In this document: positions 34,573 to 44,995 of the stretch, piece after piece
Layout of the letters: each line of letters starts with the position of its first letter
Position numbering within the stretch: the stretch's first letter is position 1
Source: Blumeriella jaapii
Taxonomy: Eukaryota > Ascomycota > Leotiomycetes > Helotiales > Drepanopezizaceae
Assembly (NCBI GenBank): GCA_009599575.1
Contig: VWND01000086.1
Location: 124,001 to 188,000, forward strand
Direction: 5' to 3'
Length of the DNA: 64,000 nt
The notes under the pieces: model-generated
The model's input: the letters and a program-made list of their open reading frames with translations, nothing else
Told to the model about the DNA's origin: nothing
The model's database searches: none
Position numbers and translations under genes: made by a program

Positions 34573-34900
34573 GATAAAGAGAAGGGCTGCGACAAATTCT
34601 TTAATCCGAGAGGCAAAGAGGGTTTGCTTCTGAGTGAAAGCTAGATCAAGAAAGAAAACAGAAGCAACGCATTGCGGGAAAGAATCAACTTATGCATCGA
34701 ATTATCGATTAGCACAGGATGGAAAGAATCGACCAAACTTCCAAAAATATCACAGAAGCGTTCTTTCGGTCGGCCCTCCGGTCAATCCGTCTTATTCCTT
34801 TAACTAGAGTACATTGATTGCAACGACAGGCATGAAGTACTCATCGGCAATTATTTACCCCTGCAGCCAGGATTCTGTGCCCATGTTGCCCAGACGGGTC

Positions 34901-34955
34901 GTTACGTACTGTACAGTACTGTATAGTACTTACTGTATAGTACTGTACAGTGTAG
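34901..34955. repeat. GTAC-rich palindromic tract
   Basis: Overlapping TACTGTACAGTA palindromes and TACTGTATAGTA variants over about 55 bp, able to form a long hairpin. Same motif family as tracts near 1.6, 3.3, 31.7, 42.7, 47.3, 56.5, 57.2 and 63.9 kb. Confidence 0.8.
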
Positions 34956-36417
34956 ATACCTTGGCGTGATCCCGGCTTCCTTACTCTACACTCGTATATG
35001 ATATCAGGATCTCAGGATCTCGACCTGCCCGCCTATCTAAAGATCTACAATCTTAATCAAACAAGTGAGAAAATCAGAGGATTATGGAGAGAACGTTTGG
35101 GACGACGTGCAACAAAACTCTGTTTCCGTGTGGGTAGAATCAAGAACGCGGATTGATAAATGCTAAGGCATTCAACCAAGGGTTGCACGTTTGCATCCTC
35201 CGGAAAGTCCAAGCGGAAGGCAATCCTTCCACTTTTAGACTGTAGGGTACGAAAGGAAAGACTCGTGTTTTAGGTCAGGCATATATCTCACTGATCAGCG
35301 AAGGAAGTTGTCTGCTCCGGATAAGCGGCAATGTAGACCGCACCTCAATCGCCAGCAGAAACGAGGAAATTCAAGAGATGACCAAAACCTCGTACAGTAA
35401 AAGCAACAACCAACGTCAAACACAAAAATAGAAATACAGGTTCAAGGATGTATGCCTTTCCTGTGCGGAAAGTACAGTGCTATCAAGCCCCCGTGAAACG
35501 AAGGCAGACCTCGCCGAATTTTCAAGGGCAAAAATCCCCGTTTGAATGTTGATGTGTTCGCGTAGGATCTGTTACTATTTGACATTTCAACCGAGGGGAG
35601 AAGGCCACGAGAGCTGAGCATGTACTGTAGGACAATTTCACCCCAAGAGATAGGCTGAGACACGTGCGATCGACAAGCACAACAGTGCAATAGCGCACTC
35701 GACAGAGCATATTTGACCGATGGCTGAGAATCATGTGTTAGTGTTATTGACGACTCTCTCAGCCCCGTAGCAGGAGAATCTAATCTCCTGGAACCGGTCA
35801 GCAGAAGAAGAGAGACCAGAGTACTTTAGTGACGTGAAAAGAAGGGCACTGGCTCCTGAGTTGCGTGGCAACAACAGCATCGATAGGTACGTCACGGAAA
35901 ACACCGAACGAAGAAGAGGCTCCCTCCCAATGGCATTCAGTCGCTAGGAGACATGCCGAACATAGGGGCTCAAATCTAGACCCAGATCCAAGGCTTATCG
36001 TAATCGCGCAAATCGTAATGCGATCTAGCAGCTGTCAGTATCAGACACAAAAAGTGGAGATGACATTGGCAAGCTTTCTCTTCGACGGAAATCCTGGGAT
36101 TGTCGATGCTTGAATCCGTACAGACGTCGTGAGTCTCGGTTCGGGGGTCCCGGGCAAGCCTTTAGGATGACGAGGTAAACAAAGCATCTTCTACCTTCGG
36201 TCCATCTGGCGATGAGGTGACAGAGCTGGCACCGCTGCCCTCCCCTGATCAGTACCTGCGATAGGTAAGAAAGAGGTAGTAGCTAAGGCAACGTAGAGTC
36301 AGGCAGAAGCCCAGGTGCTCGATTGGGCCCACGGCGAGCACGCTGGCTCAGCTCTCTCTCTCTTCTGCAGTCAGACAGACAGACGGACAGAGCGAGACCG
36401 AGAGAAACAGCCGCTGA

Positions 36418-36468
36418 GACTGACTGACTGACTGACTGACTGACTGACTGACTGACTGACTGACTGAC
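36418..36468. repeat. (TGAC)n microsatellite
   Basis: About twelve uninterrupted TGAC units, about 200 bp before the next gene start. Confidence 0.95.
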
Positions 36469-36676
36469 CACAGTAGCCGCCCATCTGGTCCTACCGCCAT
36501 AGGTACCTTTCTGACTTCTCGTCCACCTTTTCGCACGCACACCATCCGATCCCCATGCCATCGGAGATCCTTCAACGTGGTACACCATAGCTCGCAAACA
36601 TTACCTGGTCCGCAATATCAACACTGCGAGGCCGGACCGCGTTTCTGGTCCCTGGGGGCCGGCCTTGACCCCGAAG

Positions 36677-39132
36677 ATGGGGGACGACTTCGTGCCACCC
36701 GTGAAAGCGCTCCTCAAGGCCATCGACGCCGGTAGCAAGGTCGCTGGCAGGCTCATTGTGTCCGCGAGGGAGGCACCAGCTGCGAGAGCTCTGCACATTT
36801 CCGAGACCGCGCTGCGCTTGCAGAGTTCGCTGGAGAGAAACTCCCAAACCGTCGCTGGAGCCTATCGCGAGAACGTCGCAAGATGCGGCCAGCCTTTTCC
36901 TCAGACACTGGTAGAAGAAGGCAGGGCTGCTTGGCTCTCTGTGGCTTGAACACTGCTAACTGGTAACATAGACGCCATACAAGAACGGTTGAAACTCCTC
37001 AAGATCGAGGTGCGCGACAAGATCGATGAGATAGAAGAGGACCACGAATCGTTCGACCGGGTGGCTTGCCTCGATGCGCAAGAAGAAGCCAGGAAATGTA
37101 GTGCCACATGTGTAGAGATATTCGATGCTGTCCGAGGGCGAATTCTTGCCGCGCAGATGGTGCACGACGACAGAGCGCAGTTGCCCACGATGAGGGTGAA
37201 CAACAGGTCGCCAACCCTTGGGACGACGCCATCGCCAATATCAAAAGTGCTTCCAACGCCTCTTCCTCCCGCTCCTTCACGATTCGACGCCCCTCTCGCC
37301 ATCTCACAGGATCCCCAGAGGCATCAATCGATACCCGACGACCGGTGGACTATCGGCAGCCCTTCTCTATTTCAATCGGGTGCGCCAATCAGTAGCGCTG
37401 CTGCTTCTGCGCACCAAAGGCGGCAGCCCTCTTGGGATATATCACCGTCGTCTCTCCCTGACGGCAATCCCAGACTGATCTCGAGGGATACTGTTCGCTG
37501 CCGCGTCGACGCCAACGAGGAGTTTCTGGAGCGGCGGCGGCAGTCAAAATTGTCGTTTTTGAACGAGATCAGAAAATCCGTGTCTTCACTAGACGACGCA
37601 AGAGAGCACGACATCTGTCAAGCTCAACGGCATGATAGCCAAGATTCGATCTTTGGTCTCAGAGCAGCAGCAGCACCTATTAGCCCTCCGCTCAACGAAT
37701 ACCGAGCGTTGGATGAAAGCGACACTTGGGGAACGCTAGGCGGGGCTCTTGCTACGACTCTCCAGACTCCAGACTTTGGCAAAGGGGTTGAGCCCGGTCT
37801 TGAGGTTGTCACAGGCATTGATTACGAGAACGAGAAGATCGCTGTGGGACCAGATGAGTATCGCCAGCCAACGCCTTCGAGCTCGGTGAAATCGATTGAC
37901 TATCCGATCCGGCACGATGCGTCGTTTTACAAGTTCGGTGGCTTCTGTGAGGGCTCTAAGGCCGTGTTGAGGGGAGAGAATGGCTTCAGAGTGGTCAAGA
38001 GGCCATCCGTAAGTATAGCTTCTGCGCGCCATCTTTGAGTGGCTAATGATACAGGCACTGACAGCCGTATCAGGGACATTACAGTGCGACGGTCTCGGCG
38101 CGATGCGTGAAATGCTCCTACGAAGTCGGATGGAACGATGTTGAGAAGGATCGATTATTAGAACGTACGAACTGCCACCCCTAGCAGGAAAGTATGAAAA
38201 CTGAGCTCAGCAGGGTCCGGAATATATGGCAATTGCGGAATCAGGTGGCGACAACGATTCATCTCCAAATGCCACGTGAAGACCAATTCAGTGGAGGAGC
38301 CCATCTACGCCGTATGTTCCTGTCTTTCCCTCCCACGCTCTCGCTGACATTGAGTTCATAGTGCATCTTTTGCATCGATGAGCACAAGACGATCGAGGAA
38401 CACGACGCCACCGTCTTCTTTTCCGTGCCCCAGCTTTTCAAACATCTAGCGAAACACCCTCGTCCCTTGCCAGCCATCCCCGGCATCACCATCCTCTACG
38501 GCTTCGTGCTCCCCGAAGTGGTCGACTTCGACATACACTTTACGACGGCACAAGCGACCGCCTCCGCCTACAGCACGGCTGCCATCGCGCACAAGATTGC
38601 CACGCGGCCATCTGGCCAGGGCACCTCAACGCACCACCCGAAGAACGTGCGGAGCAGCTCGCGAGATCCCGAGGGCCATCCCGTGCTGAAGTTCGCGAAC
38701 GGGGCCCGGATCGTCGGGATCACGTTCCCAGAAAGGTTTGGAGGGAAGTGGTGTATCGGGTACCACGACGGCGAGCGGGGCGCCTTCCCGGCGAGCGAGA
38801 TCATGCTAGAGATGCCAGGCAAAGAAGACGTGTTGATGAATCCGCAAAGCAGCCTCGTGGCAATCGCGCGCTGGGATTTCAAACCGAAGGACTTGAAAGA
38901 CGGCGGCTGGCTGCGACTGAGTAAGGGCGAACGGATCGGCTGCATCGGCTTCACGTATCAGGATCAGTGGTGCTGGTCCGGGCAGAACGGCAAGGGAAAG
39001 TGGGGTCTGTTTCCCGCGGTCTTCGTCGAGGACCTACAGGACGCTGGCGAGATGGGAACGAGCCCGAAGCTGAGCAGCAGTGCAGGGAAGAGTGGATTCG
39101 GCCTGATTGGCCGCATGCCCAGTTTCCGCTGA
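36677..39132 (+). CDS. SH3-domain protein with Cys-rich middle domain
   Basis: A fungal adaptor-type protein of unknown partner. Five exons: 36677-36920, 36972-38008, 38074-38164, 38214-38311, 38362-39132, in phase, 746 residues. The N-terminus is helical (PPVKALLKAIDAGSKVAGRL, then DAIQERLKLLKIEVRDKIDEI), followed by a disordered Pro/Ser-rich middle. Then comes a Cys-rich module (CVKCSYEVGW, IYGNCGIRW, KCHVKT, CIFC), which looks metal-binding. The C-terminus has an SH3 fold (AIARWDFKPKDLKDGGWLRL, GDRIGCI-like turn, QWCWSGQNGKGKWGLFPAVF). The first intron (36921-36971) appears to be GC-AG (AAG|GCAGGG), because no GT donor restores phase. The frame is open for about 165 nt upstream of the ATG, so an extra 5' exon is possible. 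Confidence 0.8.
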
Positions 39133-40037
39133 GCAGGCGCAAGAGTGTGAAGCAGCAGGCGGGGAGTCGCTCCAGCAATGAGAGTTCCGGTGGTGCTGGG
39201 GGTGTTGGGGGTGTTGGTCAACAGCAGGCTGGGTTGGAGGTTGTGCGGTAGCATGGCGGCGTTGGGCTTGGATCTTACAATGGGACGTGATTGAGCAAAG
39301 GGATATCATATCGCCCTGGGATTTCCTCTTTGGCGAAGCGAGGGGGATCTTGGATCTGGGATTGGGATTGGAGTTGGAGTGCTCTGCTGTGTCTGTCTAT
39401 GTACATTCTACGGCCCCTGGTTCTTTCTGCGATACCCTTTGTCGGCTTTAGAAATTTACACGAAATGAATTCAATGCTTCTGCTTATACCAAGTGAGTGG
39501 GATATATATACATCCCGCCGCACACGACAACATTTTTGGGGGGCTAGAGAAAGGGTCTTTCTACATATTTGTATTTGTATCACACCCGATATGCACGCAG
39601 ATGAATCGATACAATTTTTTATTAGTAAATAGAATGTACTAACAAGAAGCTGAGTATGCGGTCACTGGCTGAATTTACATCTATTTACCCTCTTGTGTTT
39701 CGGTGATAGTGAGACTTAAGGTACCTTAGGTACTTGTTTGTTGTAGCCCGAGATGTCCTTACGACATGAATCCGCTTACATTTTTACTTGAAAGGAAAGA
39801 GACTAGCAGCACTTTCAAGAGAAAGTGAATCAAGGGATTAGGGCTAGGTACTGTTAAGACGTTGCTGCGTTTGGTACGTCCGATAAAACACAGACAGCAT
39901 GTTGTGCTACGAATCCCAGCCAGACAGCCATGGCGTCAAATACACTCTCGCGCATACCATTCTGCAACATGCGTTCGACGAGAACAAGGAACACTCAAGC
40001 TCAACTCAACCCTGACGAAAGCAAAGGGGGATCTACG
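39133..40037. other. Intergenic, no gene seen
   Basis: GT- and GG-rich 3' flank of the SH3 gene, then AT-rich DNA. Short open frames only. Confidence 0.5.
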
Positions 40038-41349
40038 TCAGTAAAAGGCAGCAGCTTTCCTGTCGCCCAGGCCCAGGTTACCCAGGTCCCAGTTCCGCTC
40101 CACGGTCGCCATCTGCGAGTAATGCGAGAAAGCCGTGCGGTTTTCCGTTCCGCGCAGGGAGTCGGGCACCGCGTCGCCGAGGAGGACGGAGAAGACTCTG
40201 TTTCGGCTGATGTAGCTGGCTGTTTCGTCGAATGCTGGAGGATGAGATGTTGGCTTGGAGGTATTGTACTGCGGTGTGGGATGGGATGGGACGGGGTGGG
40301 ATGGGGGGATGTAGGTGCTGTTTGTGGTGATGGGAGAGCGATGAGGAGAGGGAAAGACAAGGGGGTCTTACTGAGTAGAACGAGAGTGCGTTTCATGAAG
40401 TTGGGGTTGCTGAGAAGAGGCACGATGAAGGAACGGAGCCACTGCCCCGCTACTGTGACGGAGGAGTCGTGTCCATCATTTGCTAGCAATTGAGATGTCA
40501 GTTCTAGTAGCGAGGGAACATCAACGGGGATGCGTGGAGGTGCGGTGGCACATACTCATGTTTGGGGTAATGAACATCCACTGAGGCAGCTTGTTCGTGG
40601 CTAGGTCCTGCTCGAACATAGTGAAGTTCTTGGACTGCGCGAGCCGGTTTGGATCCGAGGAGAAGGAGTCGTAGCTCATCAGTGGACTGGGTCGAGTGTC
40701 GTCAGCTCGGTATCGAGTTGGGATCCAGCCCAGCCAAATTCTCCCACAACGAGGAAGAGAGAAGAGAGAAGGGGAAGCTTACTTGTGTTTCCGCACATAG
40801 TCGTCTGCCCGTCGTCTGATTAACGTAATCCCCCTGGAAGCCAGAATACGGCGCATCTTCCCCGTACACGCCCCAACTGACGCCCTTCGCATCCAGCAAG
40901 TCCACGATCGTCTTGACTTCCGGCTCGATGCGCTTGAAATGATCGCTGACCGTACCGTGAGTGGACCCCCCCACAGCAGCGACGTAGTTAGGTTGCGAAG
41001 GATGGGTAACGGCGCGGTAATTTGTCAAGAGGATGCCTTGGGTTGCAAGATATGCGAAGCTGGCTGATATCTCGCCGCAACGTCAGCGGTAGTCAGGGAA
41101 GAGAACGACGGGGACAGAGAGGGGCAAAGAACGGCACATACGGTCCCCAGCGGCCATGTAGAAGTCCGTGTTCTCGCACCAGATCGTGACGAAGCGGTCG
41201 AATGTCTTGCCTGCGACATTGCTCGTCGGACTCAAGGTCAGCGCCGTAGCTCGAGCTTCGGCCACGGCCGCTGCCCGTGTAGATGTATATTGCGTCTGAG
41301 CCTGTACAGACGTCGCTGCAACGGCAAGGAGGAGGGAGAAAGCCAACAT
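40038..41349 (-). CDS. Secreted acid phosphatase-like phosphoesterase, with frame break
   Basis: Belongs to the phosphoesterase family of fungal phosphate-repressible acid phosphatases and bacterial phospholipase C. Exons 41142-41349, 40783-41063, 40556-40686, 40372-40482, 40038-40234. The start gives a signal peptide (MLAFSLLLAVAATSVQAQ). Family blocks are FDRFVTIWCENTDFYMAAGD, THPSQPNYVAAVGGSTHG, GVYGEDAPYSGFQGDYV, DDYVRKHNPLMSYDSF, PQWMFITPNMTNDGHDSS, LLTFDE and GDAVPDSLRGT. Splice phases agree except in exon 2: between the Gln-Thr-Thr codons and ADDYVRKH one base of a GGG at 40808-40810 has to be skipped. Length is about 309 residues. Likely scavenges phosphate outside the cell. Confidence 0.85.
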
Positions 41350-41810
41350 ATCAAGGGCGAGCGAGTCTTATGTTCAGTGAGTAGGTATGTAGAGGAGAGT
41401 TGACCCTTGTCGTCATGGTGGCAAGTGTTACTCCTCAGTTTTGACATTCTACAGAGCACGGGTAGTAGTCAGTGGAACAACAACAGCCCTTTCGCCGTTC
41501 TTCGAGGTCCGGACGCTCCACCCTTTTTCGAGACGGACTCGAGGCAAAGATGGCCACTTGAGCAATTGATTGGTGCGGCTTTTAGAGAAATCCCCACACG
41601 AGATATCACTCCCGAGGTTGGACGACTGGAATGGCCTGGCCATGCTGAACGCGGCCTTTCTCCCAACACCCTGGGCGAGGGTCAGTCACCAAATTGCGTG
41701 TTTTGACATGCCTCGAATCGTGGCCACCAACTGAGATCTCACAGAATGTCACCAATGATGGGATGGTGTTGAGTGTTTGTTGTTGATAATAGGGTTCTCT
41801 AGCGAGACCT
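41350..41810. other. Promoter-side intergenic of the phosphoesterase gene
   Basis: No second gene supported. The promoter of the minus-strand phosphoesterase must lie here. Confidence 0.4.
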
Positions 41811-42060
41811 GACGCAGTACAGAGCGATGGCTTGGCGCTGAATGACTTTGCAACTTCGTGTATCTATTGTTCTACCATTTTGCGAAATGGGGCGCAGCTT
41901 TTAAATACCAATTTAGTAAATGGCGCGTTGGAACACATTCTGATCTTCGGTCAAATATAAGCTGAGCAGAAAAGTTTTGTACAATTTCTATTCAGAAAGT
42001 CATAATTAGTACAAGTTCCGGCTGTCAAAAAAAATGTTGATGATTTTTACGATGACCAAA
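41811..42060 (+). repeat. Diverged tandem duplication, copy 1 (AT-shifted)
   Basis: Starts GACGCAGT, contains GCGATGGC, TTTTGCGAAATG, CTTCGGTCAA and ends GATGACCAAA. It aligns with 42075-42344 along its length. Many differences are T or A here against C or G in copy 2 (GCGTTGG/GCGCCGG, ACACATT/ACACGTT, GATTTTTAC/GATTTCCAC). Confidence 0.85.
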
Positions 42061-42074
42061 CACAAAACGAACGT

Positions 42075-42344
42075 GACGCAGTTTTGAACAAATCGATGGC
42101 TAGCGCTGAAGTACTTTGTAACCTCGTGTATGGTGATTTCATTTTGCGAAATCGGACGCGGCTTTTACTGTATGTAGGTAGTATTTATCAAATTAGCAAA
42201 AGGTGCGCCGGAACACGTTCTGATGATCTTCGGTCAAGGATGAGCTGGGCAGAAAAACTCTGTACAATCTCAATCTGGGAAGTAAAAACTAGGACAAGTT
42301 CGTTCCGACTGTCGAAGAACGGTTGATGATTTCCACGATGGCCA
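42075..42344 (+). repeat. Diverged tandem duplication, copy 2
   Basis: Second copy of the 41811 unit, separated by 14 bp and reaching the oligo-A/T tract that ends the tRNA-Pro gene. It contains a small extra GTATGTAGGTA stretch relative to copy 1. Type of element unknown. Confidence 0.85.
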
Positions 42345-42365
42345 AAAAAAAAAGAAGAAAAAAAA
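42345..42365 (-). terminator. Oligo-T Pol III terminator of tRNA-Pro
   Basis: On the minus strand two T runs follow the tRNA 3' end directly, as expected for RNA polymerase III termination. Confidence 0.8.
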
Positions 42366-42471
42366 GGGCTCGACCGGGGATTGAACCCGGGACCTCTCAC
42401 AGTTTGATCTGAGCCGAAGCTCAGGGGATGTTAACCCGAAGCAAGAATCGTACCACTAGACCATCGAGCCC
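42366..42471 (-). tRNA. tRNA-Pro (anticodon CGG) with 33-nt intron
   Basis: Seven-bp acceptor stem GGGCTCG/CGAGCCC, box A TGGTCTAGTGG, box B GGTTCAATCCC, and anticodon arm CTTGC-TTCGGGT-GTGAG with anticodon CGG. The intron (42402-42434) interrupts the anticodon loop after position 37, the normal site. It contains a 6-bp stem CTGAGC/GCTCAG closed by a TTCG tetraloop. Mature length is 73 nt before CCA addition. Confidence 0.93.
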
Positions 42472-43819
42472 ATGAAGATGGTGCCAACAACCAGCATTTG
42501 AAAATATGACCAGCATAAAAATTGTGGGAACCGTGATTAGTCGAGAATTAAACCAAATCTTTCTTTACTTTCCGAACGAAGGTTTAATGGCTCACGCTGG
42601 TATGTTGGGTAAGCTTGTTTGGGTATATTTTAAAACAGCTCAGTCTTTGCTGTTTGGCCAGATGTCGATTTTGATCCACGTCTTGCCCCCCGCCATTCTA
42701 CTGTACTGTACATACTTTACTGGTTGACGTGCTCATCCTTCTCAGCGCAAACACCTTTTCCAAATGACGAGCCACTCCTAAACGCACCTCCTTCGTAGCA
42801 TTCGCGAACCCAAACGTGGGAAGATAGGATTAGCAAGGCTCTCTTGATCGGCAGTACTATGTACACCGACTCACTGAAGCAGACACCGCGAGAATCCGGA
42901 TGCTGCTTAGTCCTGCCTATTGCAGTCGGATTCCTCCCTGATGAAGGATGAGGATGGGGGCCGAAGATTTGTGTCCTTAACAAATTCGCCAGCACCAACG
43001 TACGTTAATTAATACACACATATATATAGAACGTCACCTCCGGACGTCGCGGGTGCAGTCGGGCAGCCCTATCACCAAAGAAGTGATCGAGCCTCGATAC
43101 CACATCTTTTTCAGATGCTAAAGGGCAGGTACAAGCCCTCACCTTCTACTTGCTGTACCGTACATCTCGTGGCCGTGTCCGTTTCGCACTTCTAGATTGG
43201 CTCTCCAAATTTGGGAGAGCTAATATCTCTCTCGCCCAGCCTGAATTTGGCGGTTTTGAATTTGGCCATCCTAACCCAATTTTGGAGGTTGTGTGTAACC
43301 TACCTTGTGTACAGCATCTTACAGTACAGTACCACACACTGCTCGGCTTCGACATAGGCAGGTTCAAGGGTCCATACTCTCGTCCGGGCTACTCCATGTG
43401 CCCATCATTTTACGTCAACTGCCCCGGCGGATTTCCGTCGACACCGAAGCAGTTCAGACAATCCTACGCAATTTGACCAGAACAATCGTTTAGTCATTCA
43501 AGGGATTCTTCCCTTCCATGGTAAGTGCATCGCAGTCAACCTGTTCGCTGCGGCCTCGAGCGAAAAAGACTGAAATAAAAAACTGTCTGTTTTTAAACTC
43601 AATGAACCCAGCCAAGGGACAGTAGGAACGGCTAGATCTTAGCATTACATACAGAAGCCAACAAGCCAAATCTCTTTTTACAAATCGGTTGGAAAATCTC
43701 TTTGGAAGATCCACGTAAAATTACACACCTAACAAGTACAAATACTACGACCCTGCACTTGCTTCCAAGTGTGGAAAAAAAAGGTTTGAAATACTACTTA
43801 CGGACTGGCTTCGTTACTT
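42472..43819. other. Intergenic, no gene seen
   Basis: Contains ACTGTACTGTACATAC near 42700, short ACAC/TATATA runs near 43010 and a GTAC tract near 43320. No supported protein. Confidence 0.5.
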
Positions 43820-43887
43820 TCAAGACCAGAGACCCTTCAAGACCAGAGACCCTTCAAGACCAGAGACCCTTCAAGACAAGAGACCCT
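43820..43887. repeat. 17-bp tandem repeat x4 directly before a start codon
   Basis: TCAAGACCAGAGACCCT is repeated four times without gaps (copy 4 has ACAAG for ACCAG). It ends 5 bp before the ATG at 43893, so it forms the end of the 5' UTR. Confidence 0.97.
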
Positions 43888-43892
43888 CCACG

Positions 43893-44960
43893 ATGAGGTT
43901 TGCCACCAGAACGTTCGTCGCGGCCTCGCTGGCTTTCACAGCCCATGCCGCAGAAGCTGTTTCCTGCGAGAGTGATTCGCTCCGGCACTGGCCACCCGCT
44001 GCAGCCGAAGCACTGGACAAGATGATTGCCGAGAAAGCTCACCAGGGACACTTTGCTGTTTTTGACGCGGATAACACGATCTGGAAGCACGATATCGAGG
44101 AGGCTTCCATCCCCTATCTGGAGAACATCGGCGTCTTGACCCGGGATAATCTCGATCCGGCACTGAAAGTGGTCGACTTCAAAGACACGCCAGACTATAC
44201 CGAGTCGCTGTACAGCTACTACAACCGCCTCTGCGAGATCGACCCTAATGTTGGCTATCCCTGGGCTGCTCAGGTCTACTCCGGCCTCACGCTACGCCAG
44301 CTGAAAGGCCACATCGATGACATGCTCGCCATGGACGGTACCATCCCAACCACGTACTGGGACGGCGATGCTGTACTCCACAAGGAAGTACACCCGCCCA
44401 AGATTTACACTGGGCAAAAGGAACTCATCAACAAGCTCCAGAAGAACGGCATCAAGGTCCACCTCGTGAGCGCCGCCAACGAGGAAGTGGTCCGCATGGT
44501 AGCTTCGGATCCCCAATACGGCTTGAACGTCGATCCCAGGAATGTCATCGGGGTCGGGATCATTCTGAGGAATGGCACGTCGGGCGCGATCACCGCTTCC
44601 CGTAAACAGGTCACTGAAGGCACCTACAACCAGGAAGACAACTTGGACCTGAAGTTCACCAGTGAGCTCTGGTCGCCAGCCACTTGGTATGCTGGGAAGT
44701 GGGCTGCTGTGCTGACTTACATTGATCAGTGGAAGAAGCCGATCTTGGCAGCAGGAGACACCCCGGGCAGCGATACTTACATGGTATTCAATGCGGATGT
44801 TGAGCATGGAGGTCAGCATCTTTGGATCAAGAGATCGGCGGCCGTGTATGCCAGCCTTCAAGACTTCATCGCTGAGTCTGTGGCGGGGCAACAGAAAAAC
44901 GATCTCCCCATCACCGTTGATAAGAACTGGATCGTGGTCCAGCCGTCGGAAATCGAGTAA
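43893..44960 (+). CDS. Secreted HAD phosphatase, phosphorylcholine phosphatase-like
   Basis: HAD-superfamily phosphatase of 355 residues in one exon. Signal peptide MRFATRTFVAASLAFTAHA. Motif I is FDADNTIW (nucleophile D58, acid D60). Motif II is around HLVSAAN, and motif IV is GDTPGSDTYM (about 288). The arrangement, with HDIEEASIPYLENIG after motif I and TWYAGKWAAVLTYI before motif IV, resembles periplasmic phosphorylcholine phosphatases of Pseudomonas, which split choline phosphate. The substrate here is inferred from that likeness only. No introns, in contrast to most neighbours, and a bacterial-like domain plan could reflect transfer. The 17-bp repeat abuts the start codon. Confidence 0.85.
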   Translation: MRFATRTFVAASLAFTAHAAEAVSCESDSLRHWPPAAAEALDKMIAEKAHQGHFAVFDADNTIWKHDIEEASIPYLENIGVLTRDNLDPALKVVDFKDTPDYTESLYSYYNRLCEIDPNVGYPWAAQVYSGLTLRQLKGHIDDMLAMDGTIPTTYWDGDAVLHKEVHPPKIYTGQKELINKLQKNGIKVHLVSAANEEVVRMVASDPQYGLNVDPRNVIGVGIILRNGTSGAITASRKQVTEGTYNQEDNLDLKFTSELWSPATWYAGKWAAVLTYIDQWKKPILAAGDTPGSDTYMVFNADVEHGGQHLWIKRSAAVYASLQDFIAESVAGQQKNDLPITVDKNWIVVQPSEIE

Positions 44961-44995
44961 GATTCTCAAATGAGCATAGAAGCAAATGAAATGTG

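Larger units (their letters stand above)
34573..36676. other. Intergenic, about 2.1 kb
   Basis: No gene supported up to 36.5 kb. There is a striking GTAC palindrome tract at 34901-34955 and a (TGAC)n run at 36418-36468. From about 36510 to 36676 the frame of the next gene is open upstream of its first ATG (see that gene). Confidence 0.5.
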
